DNA of 64,000 nt from Gymnorhina tibicen (lineage: Eukaryota > Chordata > Aves > Passeriformes > Artamidae): NCBI GenBank assembly GCA_013399875.1, contig VXAZ01007529.1, forward strand, positions 494,613-558,612, in the 5' to 3' direction. Of the stretch, positions 48,333 through 61,327 are shown one piece after another. Under the pieces are notes generated by a model, which was given only the letters and a program-made list of their open reading frames with translations, did no database searches and had not been told where the DNA came from. The first letter of the stretch is position 1. Every line of letters starts with the position of its first letter. A program made the position numbers and the translations under genes.

Positions 48333-50858
48333 CTGGATAGGTCAGGTAGCATCAGACACCCATATCACACACACAGGGAAAGAAACATAAATACAATTAG
48401 ATTTTCTTGTTCTTCATATGCTTTGGCAAGACTTCATATGCATTATTATCCATACTTTGTCACAGACAGCAATAAAAAGGAATGAAGCTTGCCAAAAAAG
48501 CCTCACAGGGGCAGGTGTCTGCTTTCCTTCTAGCACTGCCTCTCCCTCAGACGTGCTGAACAAAGCATTCCTGGTGCTCCCAGAAAAGCTTAGCACATCC
48601 TCAGGTCCAGAACACATACTGGGACATAGACGACAAATCAAACACAGGGAGCACAATCAAAGTTGATCAGAGCTGGTCTGGGACCTGACTTGGAAAAACC
48701 ATGAACTTCACTGGCTGCAGTAAGTGGTGTCCACGCAGGTCTTGTATTTGTCATAAGAGAAGCAAAGATGAGGCAAAGCAGGGAATGAAGAAACAAATTT
48801 GGACACCATGTAAGTCTAGCAGAGGGGGTCTGAGAGAAAGAAGCCACTTCTCAGCTTCTTCAGAGGCAAAAAGCAAAAGGGCCAACTTCCCAACTTGGGT
48901 CCAGCTGCTGAGGTTTCCATATTACACAACTATAATTACCTGTTCTACAGAGAGAGTTCTTTATCCTACAAGAATAAACAGAGGCACAAAAGAGTTACAA
49001 GCCTTGTCTAAGGTAGAAATTTGTCCTTGCTTCTACTGGTAGTTTATAGTGCTTTCTATTCAATCCCTATATTAAGAAATAGTTGATATTCCCCTATTTT
49101 CAAAAGAGCTGCTGTGGCAAAACATTTGTTTTCTTTAACACCCCTCTCCCTTCTCTTTGAGGGACTCCTTCCAATCACCTGCAGAGCTTTTGGCTCTTTT
49201 CCCTGGCAGCAGCAGTCATCACTGACAGCGAGACCCAGGTAAGTCTCCTTTCTCCCATTCTTCCCATAAAGCTGCCTGGAAAGATCTTGGCTCTTGAGAA
49301 AATCCTTCCAGTGAGAGATATTCACAACAAGATCTGGGCATTTAAGAGTGCTGTGGCTCTCCAGAGAGCACAAGAAAACAGAACGCCTGCCTTTTTTCCT
49401 GGCAAGAGTAATTCCATTTACTGCAATTAATGTAACTGTGTGGGGCATTTAACGGAGGGAGAAAGAAAAAAAAGAAAGACATTTGTCAAACATCCTTCAG
49501 AGATCCTGTTTACTCCTGGAGCACTGGAGGGGAGCTAAATGAAGGGAGACTCCTCATCAGAAATCCTTCTAGTCATCTGCCAGATCTGTCTGGTTTTCTA
49601 TTAAACTCAAATCCAGGTTCTTCCCTTCCGGCTGTGCAACAAATAGCAGTTAAAGTTTAGAACTGCTGATTGTTATTTCCTTCTATGCACTTTGTTCTAC
49701 CCATCTACTTGTTCCTCATGCCATTTACCCTTTCTGTGGAGCTCCTGCTTCTCTGCTCCTCAATTCCTCTTCCTCACACCTTTCCTATGCTGAACAGTGC
49801 ATCTACCAGAAGAAAAATACAGCAAGAGCCCGTGTGCAGCCAGTGGATTCATCTCCTTCGGCTCTTCCCAACACTTCCAGGACTGCACAAACACAGTAGC
49901 TGGATCCTTCACAACAAAATAAGCTCCTGAGTCTGGTTACATGACCTGTCACCCTCCACATGCACCTTCCCAGGTCCTGCCACACCTTTAAACCTCCAGC
50001 AAGGAAGAGAGTGGCAGCTAAATGGGAAACTACCAAACTCTGAATGCAGTGACTCCTCAAACGAGGCTGACATTGTCAGCATTGCTGACAGTTATTGCAT
50101 TGTTTTGGAAACCAAAATCTCTGCAAACCTCCATCGCACTTGGCGTCTTGTACAGGGGGACAGTCAACAACTCTGTGCATTCCCAAAGCCCAGACAGGGT
50201 GGAATGCAGAGACAGTCCTATTCCAAAAAAACAAAACCCCCAATAAATAAGATCAAACAAAAAACCAGCTAGAAATGGCAGCATATGGAGCTTTGGAGCC
50301 AGGAATCAAGCTCTCCTCCCACGGTTGTTTTATGTACAACAGACAGAAGTGGAAGATGGCGTGGCTGGGCTGTCCCCCTTAATCCAATCAAATCTCCTGT
50401 ACAGAATATTCAACAATAAATGAAATTATTCACCTAAATCATGAAGGCCTTTGAAATTGCAGTGCAAGCTCTACATGCACTGTTTTTCTGCAAGAAATTC
50501 CTTCAGTGTATTCTCTGCTGTCTCTTCCTTTAACTGTATTTGCCTCTAACCCAAGCAATTCAGAAGGAGTACATCAAGGGCAACAGTCCCTCACCAAGAA
50601 ATAAAGGCAATCCTGGAGTATCAGTTGGTACTGATTTTCACAGAAACATTTACTTTTTAGTTGGCTCTGAAAAATGGCCCTTTCATGGAGTGAGCATACA
50701 GGCACTACAGAAACTGGATTATTCCAGGGCATGGTCCCAGAAAGAAGTGTTTCTGATTTCAAGAAAATTTAAGGGAAGACACAGCTTTCCTTCTTCTAAT
50801 AAAATAGGTAGCCTGACTGCCAAATGTTTCTCTGTAAATAACCCAGTAAATAAATTAC
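48333..50858 (-). other. VWF: VWF intron 8
   Basis: The intron is 2.5 kb and holds nothing I recognise: no clear CR1 copy, RNA gene or strong tandem repeat. Confidence 0.8.
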
Positions 50859-50981
50859 CAGGGCAGCTGCAGCCATCAACACATTGTCCATGACACACTT
50901 CATTGATATTCAGGCTCTGGCAGGTTTTGGCACATGGGGATACACACTCCTTATATTCCATGCCAACTGGACATCTTGGCC
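50859..50981 (-). CDS. VWF: VWF exon 8 (TIL-1 module)
   Basis: This 123-bp exon encodes the trypsin-inhibitor-like module of D1. The peptide [20 protein letters not shown] is followed by [20 protein letters not shown], nearly the human sequence. Entry is phase 1 after TTTCAG; exit is phase 1 with a less ideal donor, G|GTAATT, completed by AG from exon 9 to give Glu. Cysteines are at TIL spacing. Reading past the donor runs into a stop within the intron, which supports the assigned end. Confidence 0.96.
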
Positions 50982-53003
50982 CTGAAACAATTAAAAGAAA
51001 TTAGAAATGCAAATTCCTCAACAACTCTTCAACCAACAAATCCCTTCATTATTAAAGGCTGAACCATAGAGACAAGAGGTCATGTCAGCTTCCAAATGAT
51101 TATTTCTCTTTTAGAAGCTGAACATTTGAGAAATAGTTGATTTTCATTTTGCTGCAATATCATCATCTGTCAGGTAGCATAGTAAATACTCAGAGGTTAA
51201 AATCAATTTGTTTTCTAATAAATTGAGTCTCAATAATTAAACCCAAGTGCATTAAGAATAATCAAACCCCGGGAGAAGCTTTGCAACAACACCTAAGTAA
51301 TTTGGACAGACATGGCTGTTTTGTGCCTTTAAGCCATGCACTTACTCCACTCATTTGTGAAATTATACTGTTTGGTGTTTCCAGGGAGAACAAGGAGACA
51401 GTTAAAACTCTGAAATCCCATCCTCCTTCTTTCAGAGAACCACCAGCTCAGGATAACACCCATGCCATGGTATCTCCACTGGTGCCATTAGCTAGGCCGG
51501 GCCATTATGCAAACACACTCTATTACAGCCATTCCTTCTCTTCAGTGCATACATACACCATGCCCTACAAGACTGCGGGGGCACGGAGTGGGAAGAAAAG
51601 GTTAGAGCCTGCCCTTTCCAAGCAATTGCAAATCCTCTGCTGAAGAGGTGGGAGGATAATGAAGGAGTGATCTTGCCCTGGGTGCCCTGGGCTTGGGCAC
51701 CAGCTCTCACTTGGACAGTGTGCCCAGCACTAAACCCCCTTCCACACAGCAGAGGATTCCATACCACCATCATCAGCAACATCTCCTGAAAAAGCATCAC
51801 AGTACAGATGAAGGGTGATAGAAAATTAAGCTCCTGCTGTGGCAGCGGGACACTTCCCTCTTTCCTGACTCAGGAGAAAAAAACAAACTGTGGCTCATGA
51901 ATTCAAGGTTAGAAATGAGCTCTAAAGCTGCTGGGATCACAGAAAGGCTCATTTCACTTGTGGCTTTTAATCAGACTTACAAAGAGCCCCAGCAAAAATG
52001 GGTTCTCTGGCTCACATGCTGAGCAAGATGAGCTTTGATAGATTCCTTTAACATCCCAATGGAGAGGCAATAAATTACTGCTGGAACTCGGACTGTACAA
52101 TCCCTAGAACAAGTGGCTGGCAGCATCTTGCTGCCCTAACCACAGTCTGAAGGCACAGTTCTCTTCAGTAGCCAATAGCAGAATACCTTTACCAGAGAAC
52201 CAAGGGTTGTCAGTACAGATCGGACAGTTTACGCCATGAAATCAATTTACACAAACATCCCAAGGAAATTGTCCTTTCTCCTAACAAAAACCATGAGATA
52301 AACCACTGAGAACATTATATTAGTGGATTTTTAATTTTTTTTTTGAATGCTCTGTATTAAACCAGGGTTCTTCAGTGGAGGTATCAGCAGTAGGTGCAAA
52401 CATGACTTTTCCTCTATAAACACTATGCACTTCCTTGTTGCAAAACCTCAGGACAGATGCAATCAGGACCTCTGAACTCAACAAAATTGGGCTAATAAAG
52501 GCAGCAGTTCAAGATGCCATCAGGATCTCTAACCTAGACAAAAATTGGCTTGGAAAGGCAACATCTCGATTTCAAGGCAATTGATTCAAGCAAATAAAGG
52601 GTAAAACAATGGTCTTTATGCAGAAATGTTAGAGAGCATTTCACAAAGATGCTGACTTAAAAATACAGGCTGGAAAATGTCATGCATTTGAACCGTATGT
52701 GAAATAGCACCTAAACATCCTAATCTATAGTTTTGTATATCAAGTAAGCCTTCGCTACCTGTGCAGACTGTGGTGGGACATGTAACAGCTCAGGCTCTTC
52801 TTCATATATGGTTCAAACAATACTGCCTTAGGGACAAAAACTTCTGGAAAGATGTGGGTAAGGGGGAGTGAGCAAAGGCACTTCCTATAATGAACCAACT
52901 TCCTAAAAAAGCAGCAGCTGCTTTTAGCTGCAGGACATAAATCTGCAAGACAGGCACGATGTTATTGGGGATGAGCAGCCTAGGAATAAATCTGCCAGCT
53001 TAC
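50982..53003 (-). other. VWF: VWF intron 7
   Basis: The intron is 2.0 kb. It carries a diverged direct duplication with a period near 57 bp (52456-52573). Otherwise I see no gene, no clear transposon and no strong simple repeat. Confidence 0.85.
52456..52573. repeat. Diverged 57-bp tandem duplication
   Basis: Two adjacent copies begin GATGCAATCAGGACCTCTGA and GATGCCATCAGGATCTCTAA, with further matching ACAAAATTGG and ACAAAAATTGG blocks and a shared TTCAAG/TTTCAAGG end. Period is about 57 bp. It lies in intron 7. Confidence 0.75.
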
Positions 53004-53220
53004 TGCACGAGCTCTCTTCAGGCCACCCCTCCAAAATCACTCCTTCGTGAGCGCAGCTCCTCGCGTACTCCAGGAAGGCGGGGCAGTGACAGTCCACTCC
53101 CTGGGGACAGGCACAGATGTCCCTTTCACAGAGGCTGATGTACGGCTCGGGATCCACTCGATGGTGGCACCGGGAGAAGGTCAGAGATGTGCTCAGCAGC
53201 TGGCAGGTTTCCAGGACGCC
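53004..53220 (-). CDS. VWF: VWF exon 7 (C8-1 module)
   Basis: This 217-bp exon encodes the cysteine-rich C8 module of D1. Recognisable stretches are VLETCQLL, CHHRVDPEPYISLCE, DCHCPAFLEYARSCAHEG and GWPEESSC; the VDPEP signature recurs in each C8 module of VWF. Entry is phase 0 after a GTGCAG acceptor; exit is phase 1 with donor A|GTAAGC, so an Arg codon is completed by exon 8. The cysteine spacing agrees with human D1. No break is seen. A short open stretch on the other strand in this exon is only its shadow. Confidence 0.96.
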
Positions 53221-55586
53221 CTGCACGAGAAGTGAGGGGCAAAGGGATGGGGAGAGAGCAAAAGAGACAAAATGACTTCCTATCGTCTCAGGAAGAAGAG
53301 GGAAAACTCAACTTTTCCAAACACACCGTCACCACTGTTGTTGAACAACATCACAGCTCTAATTTAACGCCACCATGCAGTTAATAACAGTCAAGAGCTA
53401 ATAGTGAGCTCTACCCATTTATTCACCACATCCATGGACACAGAGGTACAATAATATACCGATTATGATAGAACGGAGCATCACACAAGGGATGTTTCAC
53501 ACAGAAACACATCAGTCAATCAGTCAGAAAAAGGATGGAGACATTCTACCTCCTTTGGCTTCCCAGAAAAGAACTGGATGCTGTCTGGATTCCCAGGAAA
53601 ATGCACACAGCAACAGAGGGGAACTGAGGTATGTAGGAAGAAAAACAATCAGATAATCTTTTGGATAACAAGCAACCAGAGCGAGTGTCAGAGGGAAAGA
53701 TTGAGTCTGACTGAAATCCCAGGAATGAAATTTGTTTTCCACTTCTGGCCACACGCTCCCATCACTCCTGCTGGCTTGTCCAATGCACAACAGGTCAATT
53801 TAGCTCAGACAAATAGGAGAACAATAGCCCAGGGAAGAAAAGCAATTTGTTCTGCTCTTCTCCCGAGTTAAATCCACGCGGTGACAGCCAGTGTGAGGGG
53901 AGGACAGCCCAGGGAAATGGGAGGAAGGTATCAAGACCTCTCCTTTCAGACAGCAGAAACCAAAGAGGAAACTTAGCTGTATGTGAAACAAAACCTAAAG
54001 AAAACTTAGTGTATGATTAAGTTCTCCAGGGGAGGCTCCCAAATAGACTCTTTTGTGCACATCATGTCACGGTTCAATGAGTCTGAAGTCCTCAGTGCAA
54101 CTTTCTGAAAGATTGGCATTGAGTTTAGGTAAGAGAAAAAACGATTTTCTGATCCAACCCCAGCACAACAAAAAGTTGAAACATAACTTCCTTCTACTTA
54201 TTTGTCAGTGTTTTATGTAAGCAAATGTAACCATGGTGTATTTTTCAGGTGTTATACTCAGAGTTTAGAGGTGGGGGGGACGCACATTCTTCAGAGTAGT
54301 TCACAGTAACAATTCATTACTTCTGAAAAACTTTACACATACCTCAGGTGACAGCACATACAAGCTGCTGTGTTAAAAAAAAAGAAAAACACTTTAAAAA
54401 GTACCTTGTTTTCTCATTTCTTGGGAGATGAAAAATGGGGAACAAAACAAAAACCCCACAGAAAAAAAAAAATCAAGATGTCTTCTCTGAACGGCAGCCG
54501 TGGTGCCTGTATAGGAAAACTGCTGAGTAGAAAATACCTTTTTATTTTGGCTAAAGGGTGTTTTGTTCAGGTGATCAGCTCAAGCTAGTACATGCCTGAG
54601 CCAAGACAGAATTTCTTGCTTATGAAAACAAACCAACCAGAAATGTCTAGTCCATTGGGAATCTATTCCAAGCTTCGCAAAGGGCTCAGCAAACAACCGC
54701 ATGTGCAAAGAGGTTTTGAGCTTTCTGAGAAAGGTCTCAGGGAACTTAAAACAGTGCTGAGACATGGTGGGCCTTCAGAAATTCAGCTCCAGCCTGGGAT
54801 AACTCTGGTGCCCAGACAGCACCCACCATGCTGAACCAGATGTGAAAAAAAAGAGACTAGAAGAGGGGGAGCAGGAACTACATAAATGGTGGTTGGTGCC
54901 GCTCTAAGACTACACAGAAGTACAAAAAAAGCTGAAAAAGTGCCCTAAGGGTGGAAGTAACAACAACAGAAGCAGCCAAAAAAGCTATTAAAGCAGTGCT
55001 TGGAGATGAAACTGATAAAACCGAAAGTGAGCTCAGAGCCATTCAGAGGATGAGCAGTACAGCAACTCCTGGATCAAAGCCTTGATCCAGATAGTATCAA
55101 GTGCAGCAGAAAACCAGTATATGCAACAATCCCATTTAGGGGCTGAGCTAATGAGGTTTCTTAAGGCAATGGCCTGTTAATACAACTCAAACAGCAAAAC
55201 TCAGACTGTATGTTCCACTAAAAGGAACATTTTAGATGGGAAAGTGACTTAAAAAATAAAGGAGATTACACACACAAAATGTTAACCCATTTTTCTTCTC
55301 CTCTAGTTCTTTGGTCTTGGACTTGTTCCATAACAGCACAGCTAAAGGCTGAGCTCTAGCTGGTTATCTAGAAACCAAGTGATACATGCTGAAAAGCAAC
55401 AAACAGTCCATTTTCTCTATGTAAAGGTTTTCTTGCCATTCAAATTTCTTCAGATTTTCCAGTGACATTATACAAAAAATTATAGCTGAAATTTTCCCAT
55501 CTTTCAGACACATCTCAACTATCATTACAAATAAGCTGAAATATGGGTAAATCCACATAGATACAAAACAAAAAAAAAAGTTCACC

Positions 55587-55738
55587 ATGAGGGTGGTCAA
55601 AGAGAGGATATGGAACCACCACCCTTGAAGATATTCAAAATGTGAGTGGACAAGGACCTGAGCAGCCTGACCTAGGATGGCGCTGTTGGAAGCAGGGAAT
55701 TGGACTCAATGACCCCTTCCAACTATACCATTCTGTGC
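55587..55738 (+). mobile_element. CR1 LINE 3' end
   Basis: A plus-oriented 3' end: CATGAGGGTGGTCAAAGAGA, GAAGATATTCAAAATGTGAG, AATTGGACTCAATGACCCCT, TCCAACTATACCATTCTGTG. It is antisense to VWF in intron 6. Confidence 0.85.
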
Positions 55739-56501
55739 AGTTTATTTTTATTTTCACTCCTTCCTTTCCTTAAAACTCAGTGGTCCGGCTGGACTAAGAG
55801 GGGTCCTTATTCTTCAGTTTGGAGGACAGTGCTGAGTATGAGATACTGGCAGCCTCAGCAACTGCTGTAACATTCCTGCTCATGGAGCACCAGCCCTGGA
55901 AGCTGCTCCACACAAAGAAATATTTAAACCCAGCAACCTGGAGAGTGAAGCCTTAGGCTGAAACAGTGCTTAGAGTAAAGGAGGCCGCAAGATTAAAATT
56001 AGCAGGACTGGCTGCGGTATCTGAAATGCAGGTGAAGGTCGTAAAATTTCTCCCTTCCCTTCTGCACAAGGCCTGTTTTAAATGTTTCTTTAAATGGGTT
56101 GGCGGGGTCCTGGCACTGGCAACCCTCAGCTACCACAAAACTTGCTGACCTTCTTTCTGCCCCAGGCCCACCACACAGAGCTGGAGGTGGAATTTTGTAC
56201 ATTCTTCCCATTTCTGTGGTGTTTCCTTCTGCTGCTGCATGAGCTGCATTTGTCTACGGCTTAACAATTACCATTAAAGAGACAGAACCTAAAAAATAGC
56301 AGAAGAAATCAGAGACAACCTCTCTTTCCCTTGAATTTGAACCCTAGGGTGTGTAGGTATATACATGGTTTCTCCAGAACACTCAGGAAGGGTAAATTTT
56401 GGTGCCGTAACTGGGTGTAGTTTTTCAGAAAACATGTTTCATGGAGAAAGATTTAGTCTCCTGTCCTTCCAGATAAAAAGTAGCCAAACCTAGTATGTTT
56501 A

Positions 56502-56515
56502 ATATATATATATAT
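56502..56515. repeat. AT microsatellite
   Basis: About seven AT units in intron 6. Confidence 0.85.
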
Positions 56516-56667
56516 TTAATACACCACATTGGCTGTATGTTTGAGCAGACTAAGTAACAACTGAAAGGAACCACTTCCCTTGAACGTTGATTCAGTTATC
56601 TGATGAAGAAAAATTATATTTTAGATATAGTGGACCTCATTTTCACCCATGTAATGTATTATTAGAT

Positions 56668-56815
56668 TGTATAGAATGATTTTGGGTTGGAAGGGACATT
56701 AAAGAGCCTCTAGTCCAATCCCCTGCCATGGGCACAGACACCTTCCACCAGACCAGGTTACTCCAAGCACCACCTAACCTGGCCTTGAACACTTCCAGGG
56801 ACAGGGCTGGACCTC
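56668..56815 (-). mobile_element. CR1 LINE 3' end
   Basis: A minus-oriented 3' end: TGTATAGAATGATTTTGGGT, TGGAAGGGACATTAAAGAGC, CCATGGGCACAGACACCTTC, ending near CCAGGGACAGGGC. It is 5'-truncated and lies in intron 6. Confidence 0.88.
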
Positions 56816-57493
56816 TGGATCTTTACTGGACCTGTCTCTGACCCCAACCATAACAAATTATGGCCCAAAGCTGAAAATTTCTATTTGTTTTTCCCATCCG
56901 GGGATGAATGCTATTTCTTTATTACATATGGAAGTATTCCACAGGATAATGGGGGAACTGTTTCTTACCAATTGCCCTAAGAGCTGAATTTCAGCAAAAG
57001 CAGAAATTGGCAGAATTTTAACTTCAATAATTTTCACATCTAACATACTACAGGTATAATTTCCTAATAAGAAAAAAGGAAACAATATAGTGAAGTCTGG
57101 CCTCCACACACCATTTCTATTAGAGATGAAATCTAGAAAATAAAGGTAATGTATAAGAACACAGTAATCAATTGTAAATGCTTTAAACCATACACGTTTG
57201 TTTTCAAGGCTGCCTTGTTGCTGTAGTTTTCCAGATCACCCATTTATACTTTAAGATCCATGTTACCCATGCTGTTGGTCATCTTAGAGCCTGTTAAATT
57301 GAAGTTCTTGGTTGAACAGCCTAAATCAGCGGAAAAAATGGATCAGACAATGCAGTGCAGCTCCTTTTCAGTAACTAAACAGCAGCTGCAGAGGGCAGGG
57401 CATGGTAGGACGGCTTTCTTCCTCCCTCCAACACTGCCCAGCTTGGAATGCTCCCTGGATCCCAAGGCAAGGCAGGTAATCACCCATGTGTAA

Positions 57494-57507
57494 GTGTGTG
57501 TGTGTGT
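57494..57507. repeat. GT microsatellite
   Basis: Six to seven GT units on the plus strand in intron 6. Short; useful only as a possible polymorphic marker. Confidence 0.8.
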
Positions 57508-57683
57508 TTTAGAGGTGGAGGGCAGGGAGAGGCCCTGGCAACAGTGGGGTAAGAGTGTGAGCTGGTTCAAGGCTGTCAGCTGATACACAGAGCCATTAAA
57601 CAAGACAAAAACTTCCAAAACAAATTTCCGACGTTTTCAAGGGTTTGAAGATAGAGGAGCAGCGGGGCTTTCTGATTCCACTG

Positions 57684-57968
57684 CATAGAATCATACAGTG
57701 GTTTGGGTCGGAAGGGACCTAAAAGATCATCCGGTTCCAATCCCCTGCCATGGGCACGGACACCTCCCACTATCCCAGCTTGCTCAGAGCCCCATCCAGT
57801 CTGGCCTTGGACACTGCCAGGGATGGGGCAGCCACAGCTTCCCTGGGCAACCTGTGCCAGGGCCTCAGCACCCCCACAGGGAAGAATTTTCTTCCCAATA
57901 TCCCATCTAAACATGCTCTCTGTCAGTTGGAAGCCATTTCCCCCCGTCCTGTCACCACAATTCCTGCT
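57684..57968 (-). mobile_element. CR1 LINE fragment
   Basis: A minus-oriented copy opening CATAGAATCATACAGTGGTT and TGGGTCGGAAGGGACC, with the full run of CR1 3' blocks to CCCGTCCTGTCACCACA. It shares the CATACAGTGGTTTGGGT opening with the copy at 58588, about 900 bp away. Confidence 0.93.
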
Positions 57969-58587
57969 GAAAGAAGCCAGAAGTCATCTCTCCAAGGATG
58001 CTGTTGGCTGGGGAGGGGGGCAGACAGAGAGGGTAAAGAAAACCACCGACCAACCCAGTGTGGGGGCACTGGGGTGGGAGGAGTGCCTTGAAGCAGAGCT
58101 GTTGTTTCCCTCACCTAACAGCTGACTGCCTGGCAGGGAGGGAGGCTGGGAGAAGAAGGAGATTTACATTCCTGAAGCTGAGGCAAGCAAACAAAGCACA
58201 CTATTAAAAAGCCCTACATTCTTCAGCAGGCACTTGTTTGGCCGGACTTCTATTAATAGTGCTGTGTTTATTCTTGCACAGTGAATAAATTAAGGCAATG
58301 TTAAATGCCGTGAGCTTATGAACTCACATGAGAGAGAATATAATTTCATTCAGTTTGTGGGAAAGAAAACTTTATCCACAAAGCATCAATATTTAACATG
58401 ATCTGTATAAAACCCACATTAGTTGTACTCGACCTATCAGACTGGATTTCACCCTGCATGCCACTCCCCAGCCTCAGTGGCAGTGTTGACACTTTCTAAA
58501 CATTAAATCTGCCTGAACAGATAAAATTCCAGGGGCCACAACCAGTCACAAGAACCACCCTTTCTCTAGAGCTGTAACCAGGTTTAA

Positions 58588-59075
58588 AGAATCATACAGT
58601 GGTTTGGGTTGAAAGGGACCTTTAAGACCAGATAGCTCCACCCCCCTGCCATGGGCAGGGGCACTTCCACCAGAACAGGTTGCTCAGAGCCCCATCCAAC
58701 CTGGCCTTGAACACTTCCAGGGATGGGGCAGCCACAGCTTCTCTGGGCAACCTGTGCCAGGGCCTCAGCACCCTCACAGGGAACAATTTCTTCCCAATAT
58801 CCCACGTAAACCTCCTCTCTGTCAGTGTGAAGCCATTGCCCCTTGTCCTGTCACTCCAGGCCCTTGTCAAGGGTCTCCGTCCGTCTTTCCTGGGGGCTCC
58901 CTTCAGGCACTGGAAGCCACAATGAGGTCACTCCAAAGCCTTCTCTTCTCCAGGCTGAACAATCCCAATTCCCTCAGCCTTTCCTCACAGCAGAGCTGCT
59001 CCATCCCTCTGGTCCCCTTGGTGTCCCTGCTCTGGACTCACTCCTCTGGCTGCTCCCTGTCCTGTTGAGCAGCCC
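58588..59075 (-). mobile_element. CR1 LINE fragment
   Basis: A minus-oriented copy opening AGAATCATACAGTGGTTTGG and continuing through CCTTGTCCTGTCACTCCAGG, GCTCCCTTCAGGCACTGGAA, TCTTCTCCAGGCTGAACAAT and GGACTCACTCCTCTGGCTGC. It is among the longest and least diverged copies in the window, in intron 6. Confidence 0.93.
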
Positions 59076-60929
59076 TGTCCCTCAGAAGGCCTCAGCCAGG
59101 TTGGAACCCCTCATGCTTTGGTGTTTGGCACCACACACCTTTACTCAAGTCAGGTGTTCAGTCAGCCCCAGCCATGACAGAAACACCCCACACACACCAG
59201 CTCTGCCCAAGCAAGAAACATCAGCTGGAGATTTCCAACCTGAAATCACTGCTATAATTCCTCAGCCAGTTTTGCAGGTAGTGAGGCTGAAGTGCTGAGG
59301 GGCACAAGCATCCTTCACTGAATTTCACAACACAGCTGAAGCATCCCCGTCCAAAAGCTGAATGGAAGTATAGTCAGAACTTTGCAACTTGTCCAACTCT
59401 CAGTTAGCCTTTTCCAGGTAGCTAGGAAACCAGCACTTGGGATAGCTGGAGAGCAGATATACTGCAAGAAGTGCTACTACTCTTGAGAAACTATTTTAGT
59501 CTAGTTTAGCAAGTACCTGTCTACAGGACTTGAATAGTGAGAAACTAACAACTGCATTTTGGCCTCAGTTACTCTGGTATAAATCTAAACCTGGCACCCA
59601 GGGAATCATTCTGATTTACAACAGAGTACATGGAATCCGTTGTAACCGCTCAAGGGATGAAGGCTCAATTTAGCATGACAGTCATAACCTGTTAACACCA
59701 CACGCTGCAGTAAATATTCAAAGCTACTTTCTTCCCTGAGCTGGTGACCATCTGCCTGCATCCACACCCTGTCTAAGGGAAACAAGGAACTTGTTTGTAC
59801 TTATAAAAGACAAGAAGAAAAAGGTTGGTGCAGCAAAGGGTCACAGAGTTGGCCAAGACAAACAGCTCTGTGTTTCTTCAGTAAATCAGCACTACTATCT
59901 GTATGCGTAGCTGAAGGAACTTCCTCCTGGGAAGGGAAATAGCCTGGTGACACAGAGCTTTTGGAACACCAACAGAAAACATCTCTTCTGTCAAAACAGC
60001 CTGGCTGGAGCATCTCTCTGCTCTGCTGACTCCCAATAAACTGCAACACATTCACAAATACCATTTGGGGAGGCGGTGCCCACAGAGGCTTCAGAACTAA
60101 TGCTTCCCTGCTGGCACAATCAGAAAGGGAACTAACTGCCTCATTCTACAGGAATCACTGAAACACACCTTTCCTGAGTAACATCATCATTTCTTCGGCA
60201 GTAACTCACACTTCAGCCTCAAATGAGCTGTTGCTTTCTTTGTTTATCTGTTTGATGTTTGGGAGGGGGGTTGGGGAGGTGGTTATGTATATATAGATAT
60301 GGTATAGTTTTACAAAGAACAGGTAGGGTTTCAGTGTGAGAGAAAAATTGCATTCACTAACTAGTGAGTAAACTGTCCCTTTCTCAACACCACATGTGAA
60401 TAAAGCATCAGTCATAACATGCAGCCTCCAAGGTCATTTCTCCTCACCTTTAACGTACAATCTGATTAACAAAGTAAAAAGCAGAAAGGGTTGTTTTAGA
60501 AGAACAATCACAGGGAGCAACAGCTGGAAAGCCCAGTGCAGAAATCCTCCTGCCAGCAGCAGCCAGAACTGCAGGGAGGGCACAGTTATCAGCTCAGGAG
60601 CCACAAGCACACGGCTGCATCCAGCCCCAGCCTGGGGAGCACCCACAGACAGCAGGAGCCAATGCTGTGGATGTGTCACTTCCACCTTCTGGCTGCACCT
60701 GAGCCTGCTGCACCACAGGAGGGGCCACAGACAGCCACCATCAGCCCTGTGGGTAACCCCTGACGGGCTGGACGAAGAGCTTGTTCCAGTGCAGCAGCAA
60801 GATCAGTGCCCGGGACAGCTACCTCAAACCACAGAAACCCAACATGGGTGTCTCCTGCACCTCTCATCCTAATCACTTGCTGGGGGAGTACCACATTAGG
60901 TACAGATGTGGAGTCGGAAGCACTGCCCT

Positions 60930-61248
60930 CAGTGCAGTCTGCAGCTTCCTCACGAGGGGAACAGGAGGGGCAGGCTCTGACCTCTGTGTGTGACCAGGGA
61001 CAGCACCCAGGGAACGGCTGGAGCTGTGTCAGGGGAGGTTTAGGTTGGATATTAGGAAAAGGTTCTTCCCCCAGAGGGTGGTGGGGCACTGACCAGGCTC
61101 CCCAGGGAATGGTCACCGCCCCAAGGCTACCAGAGCTCCAGGGGAATTTGGACAACACCCTCAGGCACAGGGTGTGCTGTGCAGGGCCAGGAGTTGGACT
61201 CTGTGATCTTTGTGGATCCCTTCCAACTCAGAATATTCTGTGATTTGT
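60930..61248 (+). mobile_element. CR1 LINE fragment (second subfamily type)
   Basis: A plus-oriented copy: GCAGCTTCCTCACGAGGGGA, GAACGGCTGGAGCTGTGTCA, GGTTTAGGTTGGATATTAGG, GGGCCAGGAGTTGGACTCTG, with the end at TTCCAACTCAGAATATTCTG. It belongs with 24145-24668 by wording and ends about 80 bp from the exon 6 donor, antisense to VWF. Confidence 0.92.
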
Positions 61249-61327
61249 GTTCTTCTGCCAAAGGGCAAGCGAGTTGCCTTTCAGGTAAGGGAGGACTGAA
61301 ACCAGAATGGCATCTTGCAGCACCAAC

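Larger units (their letters stand above)
53221..61327 (-). other. VWF: VWF intron 6
   Basis: At 8.1 kb this is the longest intron in the window. It holds five CR1 fragments (listed separately between 55587 and 61248), a short GT repeat near 57494, an AT repeat near 56502 and a G-rich tract at 60261-60282. The stretch from 53221 to about 55580 shows nothing I recognise beyond A-rich patches. Confidence 0.85.

Noticed and set aside
60676..61158. 160-codon minus-strand open frame near exon 6
   Set aside because: Its 5' half is the reverse of a CR1 fragment; no protein family is recognisable.
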